NCBI GenBank assembly: GCA_964631125.1
Contig: CAZVYN010000014.1
Location: 1 to 60,737 of the forward strand
Source: CAZVYN01 sp964631125
GTDB lineage: Bacteria > Eisenbacteria > RBG-16-71-46 > CAIMUX01
Direction: 5' to 3'
Length of the DNA: 60,737 nucleotides
The notes below the pieces were generated by a model, which saw nothing but the letters and a program-made list of their open reading frames with translations, did not search any database and was not told the DNA's origin. The position numbers and the translations under genes were made by a program. Shown piece by piece: positions 16,801 through 24,085 of this stretch (position 1 is the stretch's first letter; each line of letters begins with the position of its first letter).

Positions 16801-17285
16801 AGCTCGTCCGGAAGGCGTTGACGGAACTCGAACAATCTGACCGTTTCGACGACTGGGCAGAAGGCTCGAGCGAGTGGTGGCTCACCGTTCTGCTGCTCGA
16901 GAGTGCGAGCCATCTCCCGACGCGGGCGGAGATCGACTTGGCTCGCACCCGAGCGGTCCCGCGCGTTCGAACCGTCCTCGATCTCGTGGAGGGGCTCCTG
17001 CTCGTTCGTGCACCTGATGCATCGACGCGCGACCTCGCGATGGACTTGCTGCTCGGCGCCGTCGCTGCGCTCGAGCGCCAACAGCGTATGTCCTACTCCT
17101 GGCGGGCGGATGCCGCGATTGCAGAGCTGTACCTCTGGGCTGGCCGAACGCGCGAATCGCACCGACACGCCCAAAAGGCGAAGAATGGCCTCTTGATGAT
17201 TGCGGAGTCGCTGCCCTACGAGGCAGAGCGAGAGTCGTTCTTCGAGTCCTTGCCCGTCCGCCGGTTCTTCGAGCGACTGGGCTAG
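13860..17285 (+). CDS. Large protein kinase-like / STAND-like ATPase / TPR protein
   Basis: The 1141-residue product starts with a Hanks-type kinase domain (about 20-285): VAIK-type lysine in CVFKLQR (about 51), the catalytic loop HLDLHPGQ (about 140), DLG in place of DFG (about 170) and TPGFIAPEIL (about 192). The catalytic loop has Gln where Asn normally binds magnesium and His where Lys is usual, so activity may be reduced. Next is an orphan-ATPase start, FVGREAELV then GERGIGKH (about 336-343), whose Walker A ends in His instead of Ser/Thr. A low-complexity SSES region (about 398-420) replaces much of the ATPase core. The last 450 residues are TPR-like helices. No membrane helix is seen. 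This architecture resembles PknK/STAND signalling proteins. No clear promoter or Shine-Dalgarno is visible, so the start is uncertain. Confidence 0.8.
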   Translation: MWSRGPREERTLPINATPIRLPDRWSPIRVLAEAEDRRVVVASDPSGRSCVFKLQRSDATRGPDHPLAREYLLLDAMRHPHWVRPVDFGYLDRALAFVAMEYSEGRPLRDRACDGWSNETAELCRQILSGLEVLHTLGYAHLDLHPGQLLLEEARSRQDSPQTTPKVLLLDLGLAAPFSTTLAPRGTPGFIAPEILEGVGSWDRRADLFSFGALLFELLIGEALFRGSSPAAILRAQRDLELALDRLDAHAIPLAVQNVLRALLSTTPARRPGSAAETWHRLRETLPGQSELAVPPRLAVSSDLPFVGREAELVTACTFIEERFAAALSGAVAVTGERGIGKHRFLQRVAAVARTRGWEVAQSDEAGDELVVRNAPRAASSNTQSDIPSDTPSSPPSVTLRAGDSSESSESSESAVESLDKSLAPSPAFEIALPDLDLDLLIGLARARGIETEDLRHRVARWSLGNPLLLAAGLAVLPAQLDSLLSGASVRATERIIRRLEAPREWVEWGRTLQARLAPERLREVILRSILTLVDAGSHAIGREAPIALNGQRHAIETKSAEASSDPLWARAIVDAFPEQSIALASEYLDSEPELAAPTAARVAIVSGSLDRIRARLPNALATLFREGRIGEQLELYASAVCAASDPPALLADAELEVLLAAAIVVLGDAGAGVRAVWAGDPVTGEASVRTGLRAWSRYASRDRRGGLELLSDHRTRRDSSWLFREFLWWRLLFVANGALAFDLEWKRDPVLETSVPLDVWLRLVGTRCEALVSLERHEEARVLLGSCIHLVGEANPAVRIKYWTMTGGIAWAVGRMDEAQVAFTLAVSEATSRDLDELAGPGLGGLGALMFQAGDSAAALTTVRALAWDYISSESLDSATGELVNLAAIQCQMGDLGAADVSLRDAAKLDTPSATNEFSSGILLWRVELAFLEGQYERVISLVDELEASQLRDSGYYLPLAAARQGAARAIRGDEESGAQLVRKALTELEQSDRFDDWAEGSSEWWLTVLLLESASHLPTRAEIDLARTRAVPRVRTVLDLVEGLLLVRAPDASTRDLAMDLLLGAVAALERQQRMSYSWRADAAIAELYLWAGRTRESHRHAQKAKNGLLMIAESLPYEAERESFFESLPVRRFFERLG

Positions 17286-17367
17286 CCTCCGGACCGGTTC
17301 GTCGGTTCGCCCGCTTTGGCTGAGCGCGGCCAACTCTGTGAACTCACGACCGCAGTGGCGATTGCAC

Positions 17368-17394
17368 GATCTCTCCCGAATTCCCCGAGAGATC
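17368..17394 (+). terminator. Inverted repeat downstream of the kinase gene
   Basis: An 8-bp perfect inverted repeat (GATCTCTC / GAGAGATC) with an 11-nt spacer begins 83 nt after the kinase stop. With the adjacent hairpin it probably ends the kinase transcript. Confidence 0.45.
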
Positions 17395-17395
17395 A

Positions 17396-17413
17396 TCGGG
17401 GTTTCCACCCCGA
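17396..17413 (+). terminator. Short stem-loop next to the previous one
   Basis: A TCGGGGT/ACCCCGA 7-bp stem has a TTCC tetraloop, immediately after the 17368-17394 repeat. No T-tract follows. Confidence 0.5.
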
Positions 17414-17544
17414 AACTCGGCGTCTCAGGCCGCGAGGTTTTCGAGCGGAGAGGCGCCACAGCGGTCAGTGTGCACGGTCTAACCTATTGGGTTTCAAAGA
17501 CCAACCCGCTCCCGAGAACGACGCCAGAAGGGCTCGCGCTCGCG

Positions 17545-17560
17545 TGGCGCCCACGTTGCT
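17545..17560 (+). promoter_or_regulatory. Sigma-54 (RpoN)-type promoter B, driving the lipoprotein gene
   Basis: TGGCGCCCACGTTGCT has the complete TGGC and TTGCT blocks, with GG (17546-17547) and GC (17558-17559) exactly 10 nt apart. The predicted start is near 17571, giving a leader of about 38 nt to the ATG at 17609. Upstream, a near-palindrome lies around 17488-17505 (TTGGGTTT, then AAAGACCAA). The block AACCCGCT at 17503-17510 also occurs before promoter A at 13431-13438. The interval 17414-17544 holds no gene I can support. Confidence 0.65.
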
Positions 17561-17608
17561 TCTCCTCGGCCGTAGCACTCCCGCTCTCGCGTCGACCGGA
17601 GGTAACCC

Positions 17609-18091
17609 ATGCGCAGCCGTTCCGTCCTCACTTCGCTGATTCTTTGTGGCGGTGTTCTGTTCTCAGGTTGTGCGAGCGATGGTCCCACTGGGCCTCTTGC
17701 AGGTGGCGTGAAGTCGACGGACGCCGCGACGACAGCAGTCTTCGGAGTCTCGGTTGGAATCTTGGGCGGCGTGGTCGACGACGGTTCCTCGCGTGTCACC
17801 GTCCCGGCTGGAGCGCTCACGGGTTGGACCTCGATGAGCCTCTCGACTCAACTCGTTGACGGCGCCTACCAAGTCGCGGTGAGCCCGAACGGATTGAGCT
17901 TCCTCGTCCCGGCCGTGGTCCGACTGCCGAAGCCGCCGAACTACGACCCGAGCGCCGTCTATCACGCGTTCCGCTGGGACGCAGCGATCGGCGACTGGGT
18001 TGACGTCGGAGGGATTGACGCCGGCGACGTGATTCTCGCGACCGTTCCAGTGTCCGCCAATCTCGTAGTCAAACTTGATGTGAACAGCTAG
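17609..18091 (+). CDS. Lipoprotein with a ZU5-like domain, sigma-54 promoter upstream
   Basis: The 160-residue product has an n-region MRSRS, a hydrophobic core and the lipobox LFSGC (Cys 21), so it should be exported and lipid-anchored. Residues 50-115 show the pattern GGVVDDGSSRVTVPAGAL, then PNGLSF and PAVVRLPKP. This is typical of ZU5-like/Ig-like modules that follow an upright beta-strand fold. A strong Shine-Dalgarno GGAGGTAA ends 3 nt before the ATG. Together with the sigma-54-type promoter this suggests high, switched expression. A stem-loop closes the transcript. The gene is probably a target of the activator at 11404-13278 (inference). Confidence 0.75.
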   Translation: MRSRSVLTSLILCGGVLFSGCASDGPTGPLAGGVKSTDAATTAVFGVSVGILGGVVDDGSSRVTVPAGALTGWTSMSLSTQLVDGAYQVAVSPNGLSFLVPAVVRLPKPPNYDPSAVYHAFRWDAAIGDWVDVGGIDAGDVILATVPVSANLVVKLDVNS

Positions 18092-18121
18092 CTCGTAGCC
18101 ACGGTCGAATCGGCCGCGCAG

Positions 18122-18177
18122 CCCACCCGCCCCCCTCCCGCCTCTTCGCGCGGAAGGTGGGCGGGTGGGTTGATTTT
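18122..18177 (+). terminator. Rho-independent terminator after the ZU5 lipoprotein
   Basis: A perfect 11-bp GC-rich stem (18122-18132 with 18159-18169) encloses a 26-nt loop that can itself pair in part. TTGATTTT follows. Confidence 0.75.
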
Positions 18178-18306
18178 GGGCTGAAGTGGGTGGGGGCAGG
18201 CATAACCCAAAGTGCTCCAGGCGGGGAGGCGGGAGGCCGATCAACACGTTGAGGAATGCCGCGGCGGGATGGCGGACGCGGACGGCCTGGCGAGGAGGAA
18301 CGGCGA

Positions 18307-19386
18307 GTGGCCCGGATCGACGGGATCTTCACGATGGTCAAGGCGCAAGGCGCCTCGGACCTTCATATCTCGTCGGGCGCTCCGCCCATGCTCCGTATCC
18401 ATGGCGAACTGAAGCCGGTGGACTCGCCGGAGTTGACCGGCGAGCAGGCGCGTCAACTCTTGCAAGAGATGATGACGCGTGAGCAGCGCGACATCTTGGA
18501 GCGAGATCAGGACATCGACTTTGCCTACGAAGTGCCGGGGGAGGTGCGGGTCCGCTGCAATGTGTATGAGCAGCGGCGCGGGATCGCGGGCGCCTTTCGA
18601 CTGTTGCCGAATCAGATCTTCTCACTCGAACAGCTCGGTCTTCCGGAGGGGGTGCGTCGCTTCGCTGAATTCCGCAAGGGGCTCGTGGTCGTGACGGGGC
18701 CGCCGGGCAGCGGCAAGAGCACGACCTTGGCCGCGCTGATCCATCACATCAACCAGACGCAGCAGAAGCACATCCTCACGGTCGAGGATCCGGTCGAGTA
18801 CGTGCATCCGAATCTCAACTGCCTCGTCAACCAACGCGAGGTCGGCAGGAGCGCGCGAACCTTCGCTTCTGCGCTGCGCGCCGCTCTGCGCGAGGATCCG
18901 GACATCATCCTGGTGGGCGAGATGCGCGACCTGGAGACGATCCAACTGGCGATCACGGCGGCCGAAACCGGTCAGCTCGTCCTGGCGACCTTGCACACCG
19001 CCAGCGCCGCGCAGACGGTGGACCGGATCATCGACGCCTTCTCCGACGACAAGCAGGCGCAGATCCGCGTCATGTTGGCCGAGTCGCTGCGGGGTGTGGT
19101 CGCGCAGCGATTGGTCCGACGCAGCGACGGCGAAGGCCGACTGGCCGCGGTTGAACTGCTCTTCTGCACCCACGCCGTCTCCTCGATGATCCGCGACAAG
19201 AAGACGTTCCAACTCCCCAGCCTCATGCAGACCGGCAAGAAGGAGGGGATGATGCTGCTCGACACCTGCCTGATGCAGTACGTGAAGGAAGGGTGGATCG
19301 ACGCGGAGGAGGCTCTGCGCGCGGCCAACCACAAGGAAACCTTCCTGCCGATGCTCGAACGGACGCGTCGCTCCGCCGCCGCCTGA
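18307..19386 (+). CDS. pilT: PilT-family twitching/retraction ATPase
   Basis: PilT is the hexameric cytoplasmic ATPase that powers type IV pilus retraction. The 359-residue protein has the N-terminal sensor-like domain with ASDLHISSGAPPMLRIHG, Walker A GPPGSGKSTT near 131-140, the Asp box and ILTVEDPVEYVH. Walker B is DIILVGEMRDLETI near 200 and the His box is ATLHTASAAQTVDRII. The GTG at 18307 is preferred because an AGGAGGA lies 8 nt upstream. No other pilus gene is nearby except the following DUF4388/PilT-like protein, 26 nt downstream. Confidence 0.92.
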   Translation: MARIDGIFTMVKAQGASDLHISSGAPPMLRIHGELKPVDSPELTGEQARQLLQEMMTREQRDILERDQDIDFAYEVPGEVRVRCNVYEQRRGIAGAFRLLPNQIFSLEQLGLPEGVRRFAEFRKGLVVVTGPPGSGKSTTLAALIHHINQTQQKHILTVEDPVEYVHPNLNCLVNQREVGRSARTFASALRAALREDPDIILVGEMRDLETIQLAITAAETGQLVLATLHTASAAQTVDRIIDAFSDDKQAQIRVMLAESLRGVVAQRLVRRSDGEGRLAAVELLFCTHAVSSMIRDKKTFQLPSLMQTGKKEGMMLLDTCLMQYVKEGWIDAEEALRAANHKETFLPMLERTRRSAAA

Positions 19387-19412
19387 GCGGCTGAGTAGGC
19401 GAGGAGACACGG

Positions 19413-20852
19413 ATGCCTCCAGCGGCCGAACGAAAACCGGATCGAGCGAACGCGCCCGCGCTGGAAGGGCGTCTCAACGCCATCAGCCTGTTCGATCTCG
19501 CGCAATTCCTGATGCTGAACCGCAAGACCGGCACGCTCACGCTCCGCTCCGGCGCGCGCAGCGCCTATTTCACCTTTCGCGACGGGCGGATCCTCAACGC
19601 GCTCGACGACGCTCTGCGCGACGGTGAGAAGGTCGTGCTGCAAGCAGTGCAGTGGACCGACGGAACGTTCGAATTCCAGCCTGGGCCGGTGCCGCCGGAT
19701 CAGACCATTCACACTTCGACCGAGAACCTGTTGCTGGAAGCCGCGCGTCAGCTCGACGAGATGAACGCCGGCGCGGCGATGGAGGCGGAAGGCGACGAGG
19801 CGGCGCAATCGCACGAGGAGATGTTCCGGCGCACGCAGGAGACCGCGGCCGGTTTGAGCGACGCCTTTCGTCGCGCCATGGCGGGCGCCAACCTCTCGAC
19901 CATCCCGCTCAGTTGGAAGGAGAACGCGCTGCGTAGCTTGCTGGCGGGGGACGCGGAACGAATCCTCGTCTCCGCGGATGGGCGCGTCCACCTCCTGGCG
20001 GACAGCGGTGTGAGCGAGTTGCGCGGTGTGCGGATCGACGAGGTGTTGGAGTGGCGAATGGAGCTGTTCCCTGCGTTGGCCCCGCCTGTGCCGGTCGCGG
20101 GCGGCGAGACGAAGGCGGCGGCGGCCGGGCGTCGCGCTCCCACGCACTCTCCAGACTCCGCCGCTGCCAATGAAGATCTCAGGCTGGTGCACGGGCCCGA
20201 GGGGCGACGCCTCTGGGTTGTGCGGCATCCGGCGCCGGAAGGGGATTGGCTGTCTCTCTCCATGCCTTCGGATGAGTTGCCGGCGTGGGAGGCGCTCGGC
20301 CTGACCGAGGATCTCGCCCATCGACTCCAGTCGGTCTCGGGCAGGGCGCTCCTGCTCGGCGCGGCCGATCCCCGCACGACCGCGATGGCCTTGGCGGCTT
20401 GGCTCGGGCGGCGCGCGCGCGCGAGCGCCGAGGTCGGTTGGGTGATCGAGCCGTCGCCCAACTTCGATTGGGACCGGCTGCCGGGCCGGCTCGCGACCTA
20501 CCCGGTCGACTGGCTGCGCGAGCGGGGCGCGCTGCTTCGTCTCGCTGACACTTCCGGCGCGCGCCTCATCGCGCTGCGAGACGTCCACGATTCGAATGTC
20601 CTGCGGGAAGCATTGATGATCGCCGCTCGCGGCGCTCACGTGGTGATCGCGACCTCCGCCGAATCGTTGCCGCAGGTGATCCAGTTCATGGAGGGACACC
20701 TGCGCGCCGACACCGCGACCGGCTTCCGCGATTGGGTCGGCGGCGTCTGGCTCGTCCGCAGGAGCGCCGACCCGAGCGGCCTCCCGTGGCAGAATCGATT
20801 CCTCTCCACCGCGGAGATGGAGGCGATCGGGCAGGCGCGCCGCGCCGCCTGA
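19413..20852 (+). CDS. DUF4388 protein fused to a degenerate PilT-like ATPase domain
   Basis: The 479-residue product begins with a DUF4388/PATAN-type domain (about 15-110; EGRLNAISLFDLAQFLMLN, GTLTLRSG and YFTFRDGRILNA), typical of gliding and pilus regulators. Residues 130-300 contain helices and a second short domain. From about 310 the sequence follows PilT: GRALLLGAADPRTTAMALA occupies the Walker A position without GKST, IALRDVHDSNVLREALMIAA matches the Walker B region, and GAHVVIATSAESLPQVIQFM matches the His box. It therefore lacks ATP-binding residues and is likely a regulatory partner of the pilT 26 nt upstream. Confidence 0.75.
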   Translation: MPPAAERKPDRANAPALEGRLNAISLFDLAQFLMLNRKTGTLTLRSGARSAYFTFRDGRILNALDDALRDGEKVVLQAVQWTDGTFEFQPGPVPPDQTIHTSTENLLLEAARQLDEMNAGAAMEAEGDEAAQSHEEMFRRTQETAAGLSDAFRRAMAGANLSTIPLSWKENALRSLLAGDAERILVSADGRVHLLADSGVSELRGVRIDEVLEWRMELFPALAPPVPVAGGETKAAAAGRRAPTHSPDSAAANEDLRLVHGPEGRRLWVVRHPAPEGDWLSLSMPSDELPAWEALGLTEDLAHRLQSVSGRALLLGAADPRTTAMALAAWLGRRARASAEVGWVIEPSPNFDWDRLPGRLATYPVDWLRERGALLRLADTSGARLIALRDVHDSNVLREALMIAARGAHVVIATSAESLPQVIQFMEGHLRADTATGFRDWVGGVWLVRRSADPSGLPWQNRFLSTAEMEAIGQARRAA

Positions 20853-20862
20853 CCTCCGTCGC

Positions 20863-20891
20863 TGGACAAAGCGGGGTCCGGACCCTACCTT
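20863..20891 (+). promoter_or_regulatory. Candidate promoter for hutH-hisS
   Basis: TGGACA at 20863-20868 and TACCTT at 20886-20891 are spaced by 17 nt, 54 nt upstream of the hutH ATG. Confidence 0.5.
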
Positions 20892-20944
20892 CGCGCCACT
20901 CCGACTTCGCATCGTTCGATCCCGACCCTTCACCGTGAGGATCC

Positions 20945-22666
20945 ATGCCCGATCGCGTCGAGATCGACGGCTTTCGACTGCGTCTCGAGGATGTCCTCGC
21001 GGTGGCGCGGCCGGGCGCCTCTGACGCGCCCGAGGTGACTCTCTCCGTCTCGGCCGAGAGTCGTCTCCGTGAAGTCCGCGCGGTGGTCGAGGAACAATGG
21101 CTCGATCCCATCGTCGCGGGACACACGACGCTCTCCGTCTACGGGTTCAACACCGGCGTCGGCGTCCTCAAGGATCGGCCGGTGGAGCGCGCGCGACTCG
21201 ACGAGTTCCAAGAGTTGTACATCCGCTCTCATTGCGTCGGAATCGGCGCGCCGTTCCCGGTCGATGTCGTGCGCGCGGCGATGTTGGTGCGCGCGAACAG
21301 CCTCGCGTCCGGCTTCTCGGGCGTGACGCCCGGGTTGGTGCAGGGACTCTGCGCTCTCCTCAATGCGCGGGTGACGCCGGTCGTGCCCGAGATCGGATCG
21401 CTCGGGGCGAGCGGAGATCTCGCGCCGTTGGCCCACGTCGGCGCAGTGCTGATCGGGGAACCGGCAGCCCGCGTTATACACGGCGGTCGACCCGTTCGTC
21501 TGCGGGACCTGCCCGAGTCGACGCGACCGACGCCGGTGCGGCTCGGTCCGAAAGAGGCGATGGCGTTGACCAACGGGACGAGCTTCATGCTCGCCCTCTT
21601 GACGCTGGCGGTCGCCGACGCGCTCGAACTGTTGGAGTTGGCCGATGTCTGCGCCGCTCTCTCCCTCGAAGCGATGCTCGGCGAACAGGACGCCTTCGAC
21701 GCGCGCCTGCAAGCAGTCCGCGGACATCCCGGCCAAGAAGCGTGCGCGAGGCACATGCGATCGCTTCTGCAGGGAGGCGAGCCGACGGGCGAGGGACTGC
21801 GACTCGAGTATCTCGAGCGGAAGATCGCGGGAGAACTCGCGCGTCAGCAGGAGAAGCTGCGCGCGGAGTCGATCGATCCCGCGGCGCTGCTGCGCCTGCG
21901 TTTGGCGACCGAGCACCTGCCGCGTGTGCAAGACGCGTATTCGATCCGGTGCGTGCCGCAAGTGCACGGCGCTTCGCGTGACGCCCTCGCGCACGTGGCC
22001 GCCGTCGTCGACCGCGAACTCAATGCGGTCACCGACAACCCGCTGCTCTTCGGCGAGGGGGACGGTTTCCGCGCGCTCTCCGGGGGAAATTTCCACGGGC
22101 AGCCGCTGGCGCTGGTCGCGGACTACGCGGCGCTCGCGTTGGCGGAGATCGGGAGCATCTCGGAGCGTCGCCTCTTCCGGTTGCTCGATTCGGATCTGAG
22201 CTATGGGCTTCCTTCGAATCTGACCGGCGGCGAACCGGGGATCAACACTGGTCTCATGCTCATCCAGTACACGGCGGCGGCGCTCGTCAGCGAGAACAAG
22301 ACGCTCTGTCATCCGGCCTCGTCCGACAGCATTCCGACCTCCGGCGACCAAGAGGATCACGTCAGCATGGGGGCGTGGGCCTGTCGCAAGGCGCGCACGA
22401 TCCTGGAGAACACGCGCGACATCCTCGCGCTCGAACTGTTGGGCGCCGCGCAAGGCGTCGACCTCCAGGAACAGTTGCTCGGGCGACCGCGCAGGCTCGG
22501 ACGCGGCGTCCGTGCGGCGCATCAGGCGGTCCGTTCCGCCGGCGTTGCCGCGTTGCATGAAGACCGCTATCTGGAGGAAGACATCCGCCGGATGAGCGCG
22601 CTCGTTCGCGGGCCTGAGATCCTGCAGCGGGTGCGCGCCGCCGTCGAAGGAGCGAGGTCGGCATGA
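20945..22666 (+). CDS. hutH: Aromatic amino acid/histidine ammonia-lyase
   Basis: This enzyme deaminates histidine to urocanate, or possibly another aromatic amino acid, through an autocatalytic MIO cofactor. The 573-residue product has the catalytic tyrosine motif VYGFNTGVG, the MIO triad Ala-Ser-Gly in GSLGASGDLAPLAH near 155, VQDAYSIRCVPQVHGA, GGNFHGQPLA and the C-terminal TSGDQEDHVSMG. It is about 60 residues longer than usual HutH, partly from an insert near 265-310 rich in Glu and Arg. It overlaps hisS by 4 nt (ATGA). No hutU, hutI or hutG is in the window, so substrate is not proven. Confidence 0.85.
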   Translation: MPDRVEIDGFRLRLEDVLAVARPGASDAPEVTLSVSAESRLREVRAVVEEQWLDPIVAGHTTLSVYGFNTGVGVLKDRPVERARLDEFQELYIRSHCVGIGAPFPVDVVRAAMLVRANSLASGFSGVTPGLVQGLCALLNARVTPVVPEIGSLGASGDLAPLAHVGAVLIGEPAARVIHGGRPVRLRDLPESTRPTPVRLGPKEAMALTNGTSFMLALLTLAVADALELLELADVCAALSLEAMLGEQDAFDARLQAVRGHPGQEACARHMRSLLQGGEPTGEGLRLEYLERKIAGELARQQEKLRAESIDPAALLRLRLATEHLPRVQDAYSIRCVPQVHGASRDALAHVAAVVDRELNAVTDNPLLFGEGDGFRALSGGNFHGQPLALVADYAALALAEIGSISERRLFRLLDSDLSYGLPSNLTGGEPGINTGLMLIQYTAAALVSENKTLCHPASSDSIPTSGDQEDHVSMGAWACRKARTILENTRDILALELLGAAQGVDLQEQLLGRPRRLGRGVRAAHQAVRSAGVAALHEDRYLEEDIRRMSALVRGPEILQRVRAAVEGARSA

Positions 22667-23997
22667 GCAAGATCGAACCCCGCACATTCCGCGGGACCCG
22701 GGACTTCTTGCCGGCGGAGATGATCCAGCGAGAGAAGCTCTTCGAGTACCTCCGCTCCGTCTTCCAGCGCTACGGATTCGCGCCGCTCGAGACTCCCGTC
22801 ATCGAGTACCTCGACATCCTCCTGGGGAAGTATGGGGTCGAAGGGGAGAAGCTGATCTACCCGTTGGCCTACAAGGGCGGGAAGGTCCTCGCGCTGCGCT
22901 ACGACCTGACCGTGCCGTTGGCGCGAGTGGTCGCGCAGCACACTGATCTGCCGCGTCCGTTCAAGCGCTATCAGATGCAGCCGGTTTACCGCGCCGATCG
23001 ACCGACGATGCATCAGGGCCGCTACCGCGAGTTCTATCAGTGCGACGTCGACATCGTCGGCGAGGCGAGTCGAGTCGCTGACGCGGAGATCTTGGCGTTG
23101 ATGGCCGAGGTGCTGCGCGGGCTCGATCTGGGCAAGTTCCGGGTGCGGGTGAACCATCGCGAGATCTTGCGCGGGATGGTTCGCTCGGTCGGACTGCCCG
23201 ACGAAGCGGCGCCCGGCGTGATCCGCGCGATCGACAAGATCGACAAGGTCGGCCTGAACGGTTTCGACGCGGAACTGATCCAGGAGCAGATCCCCGACGA
23301 AGCCAGGGCGCGGCTCATGACGCTGCTGGAGCAACCGTCGGGCGGTCGCGCGTTCCTCGAATCGATGCTCACGACGCTCGGCGGCGAGCCGTGCGCACGG
23401 ACCGGGATCGAAGATCTCCTCCAGATATGGGACGCGCTGGGCTCGCTCGCGCCGAGCCTGGAGCCGTTCGAGTTCCGACTCGATCTCGCCCGCGGGCTCG
23501 ACTACTACACGGGCGCGGTCTTCGAAGCGACGCTGGATTCGCTGCCGCACCTCGGCAGCCTCTGCGGCGGCGGCCGCTACGACGGCCTGGTCGCGCTCTT
23601 CTCCGACGTCGAGGCGCCCGCGGTCGGCGTGACGATCGGCATCGACCGGATCTTCACGGCGTTCGACCAACTCGGGCGCGGCGAGGGTCCGCCGACCCGA
23701 ACGCAGGTGCTCGTCCTGCAGTTCGGACCGGAATCCGAACGCCCCGCGCTGGAGATGACCCGCCGGTTGCGGGAGGCTGGATTCAACACCGAGGTCTGGT
23801 GTCGGCCCGATCGGCTGGGTCGGCAGATCCAGCAGGCCGATCGCCGGGGGATCCCGACGGTGATCTTCCAGGGGCCGGACGAAGCGGCCCGCGGAGAATG
23901 GACCTTGAAGCGACTCAGCGACGGGGAGCAGGCGTCGCTGGCCGACGACGCAGTCGAAGCCGGTCTCCGCTCTCTCCTCGATCCCCCCCCGCGTTGA
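22663..23997 (+). CDS. hisS: Histidine-tRNA ligase
   Basis: HisRS charges tRNA-His in the cytoplasm. The 444-residue class II synthetase shows motif 1 (FRGTRDFLP), LRYDLTVPLARVVAQ, motif 2 in FKRYQMQPVYRADRP with GRYREFYQCDVDIVG, the histidine-specific LARGLDYYTGAVFEA, GGGRYDGLVALF and motif 3 (VGVTIGIDRI). A C-terminal anticodon-binding domain follows (about 345-435). LTVPLARVVAQ and the FYQCDVDIVG form are of the archaeal/eukaryotic-like group. Its start overlaps the hutH stop, so lyase and synthetase are translationally coupled. Confidence 0.94.
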   Translation: MSKIEPRTFRGTRDFLPAEMIQREKLFEYLRSVFQRYGFAPLETPVIEYLDILLGKYGVEGEKLIYPLAYKGGKVLALRYDLTVPLARVVAQHTDLPRPFKRYQMQPVYRADRPTMHQGRYREFYQCDVDIVGEASRVADAEILALMAEVLRGLDLGKFRVRVNHREILRGMVRSVGLPDEAAPGVIRAIDKIDKVGLNGFDAELIQEQIPDEARARLMTLLEQPSGGRAFLESMLTTLGGEPCARTGIEDLLQIWDALGSLAPSLEPFEFRLDLARGLDYYTGAVFEATLDSLPHLGSLCGGGRYDGLVALFSDVEAPAVGVTIGIDRIFTAFDQLGRGEGPPTRTQVLVLQFGPESERPALEMTRRLREAGFNTEVWCRPDRLGRQIQQADRRGIPTVIFQGPDEAARGEWTLKRLSDGEQASLADDAVEAGLRSLLDPPPR

Positions 23998-24021
23998 CCC
24001 TTCTCGAGGGCGATGTTAGAT
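23994..24021 (+). promoter_or_regulatory. Candidate promoter for the outer-membrane protein gene
   Basis: TTGACC at 23994-23999, overlapping the hisS stop, and TTAGAT at 24016-24021 are spaced by 16 nt. Confidence 0.55.
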
Positions 24022-24085
24022 TGCGCCGCGTTCGGCCTCGGCGACTCGATCCGGGGGAGCGCGACGGCCCGAGACGAGGGAGCCG

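Noticed and set aside
20930..22687. A 585-codon frame opposite hutH
   Set aside because: No recognisable motif, Arg/Gln-rich shadow composition, and the plus strand has a complete lyase with its MIO motif.
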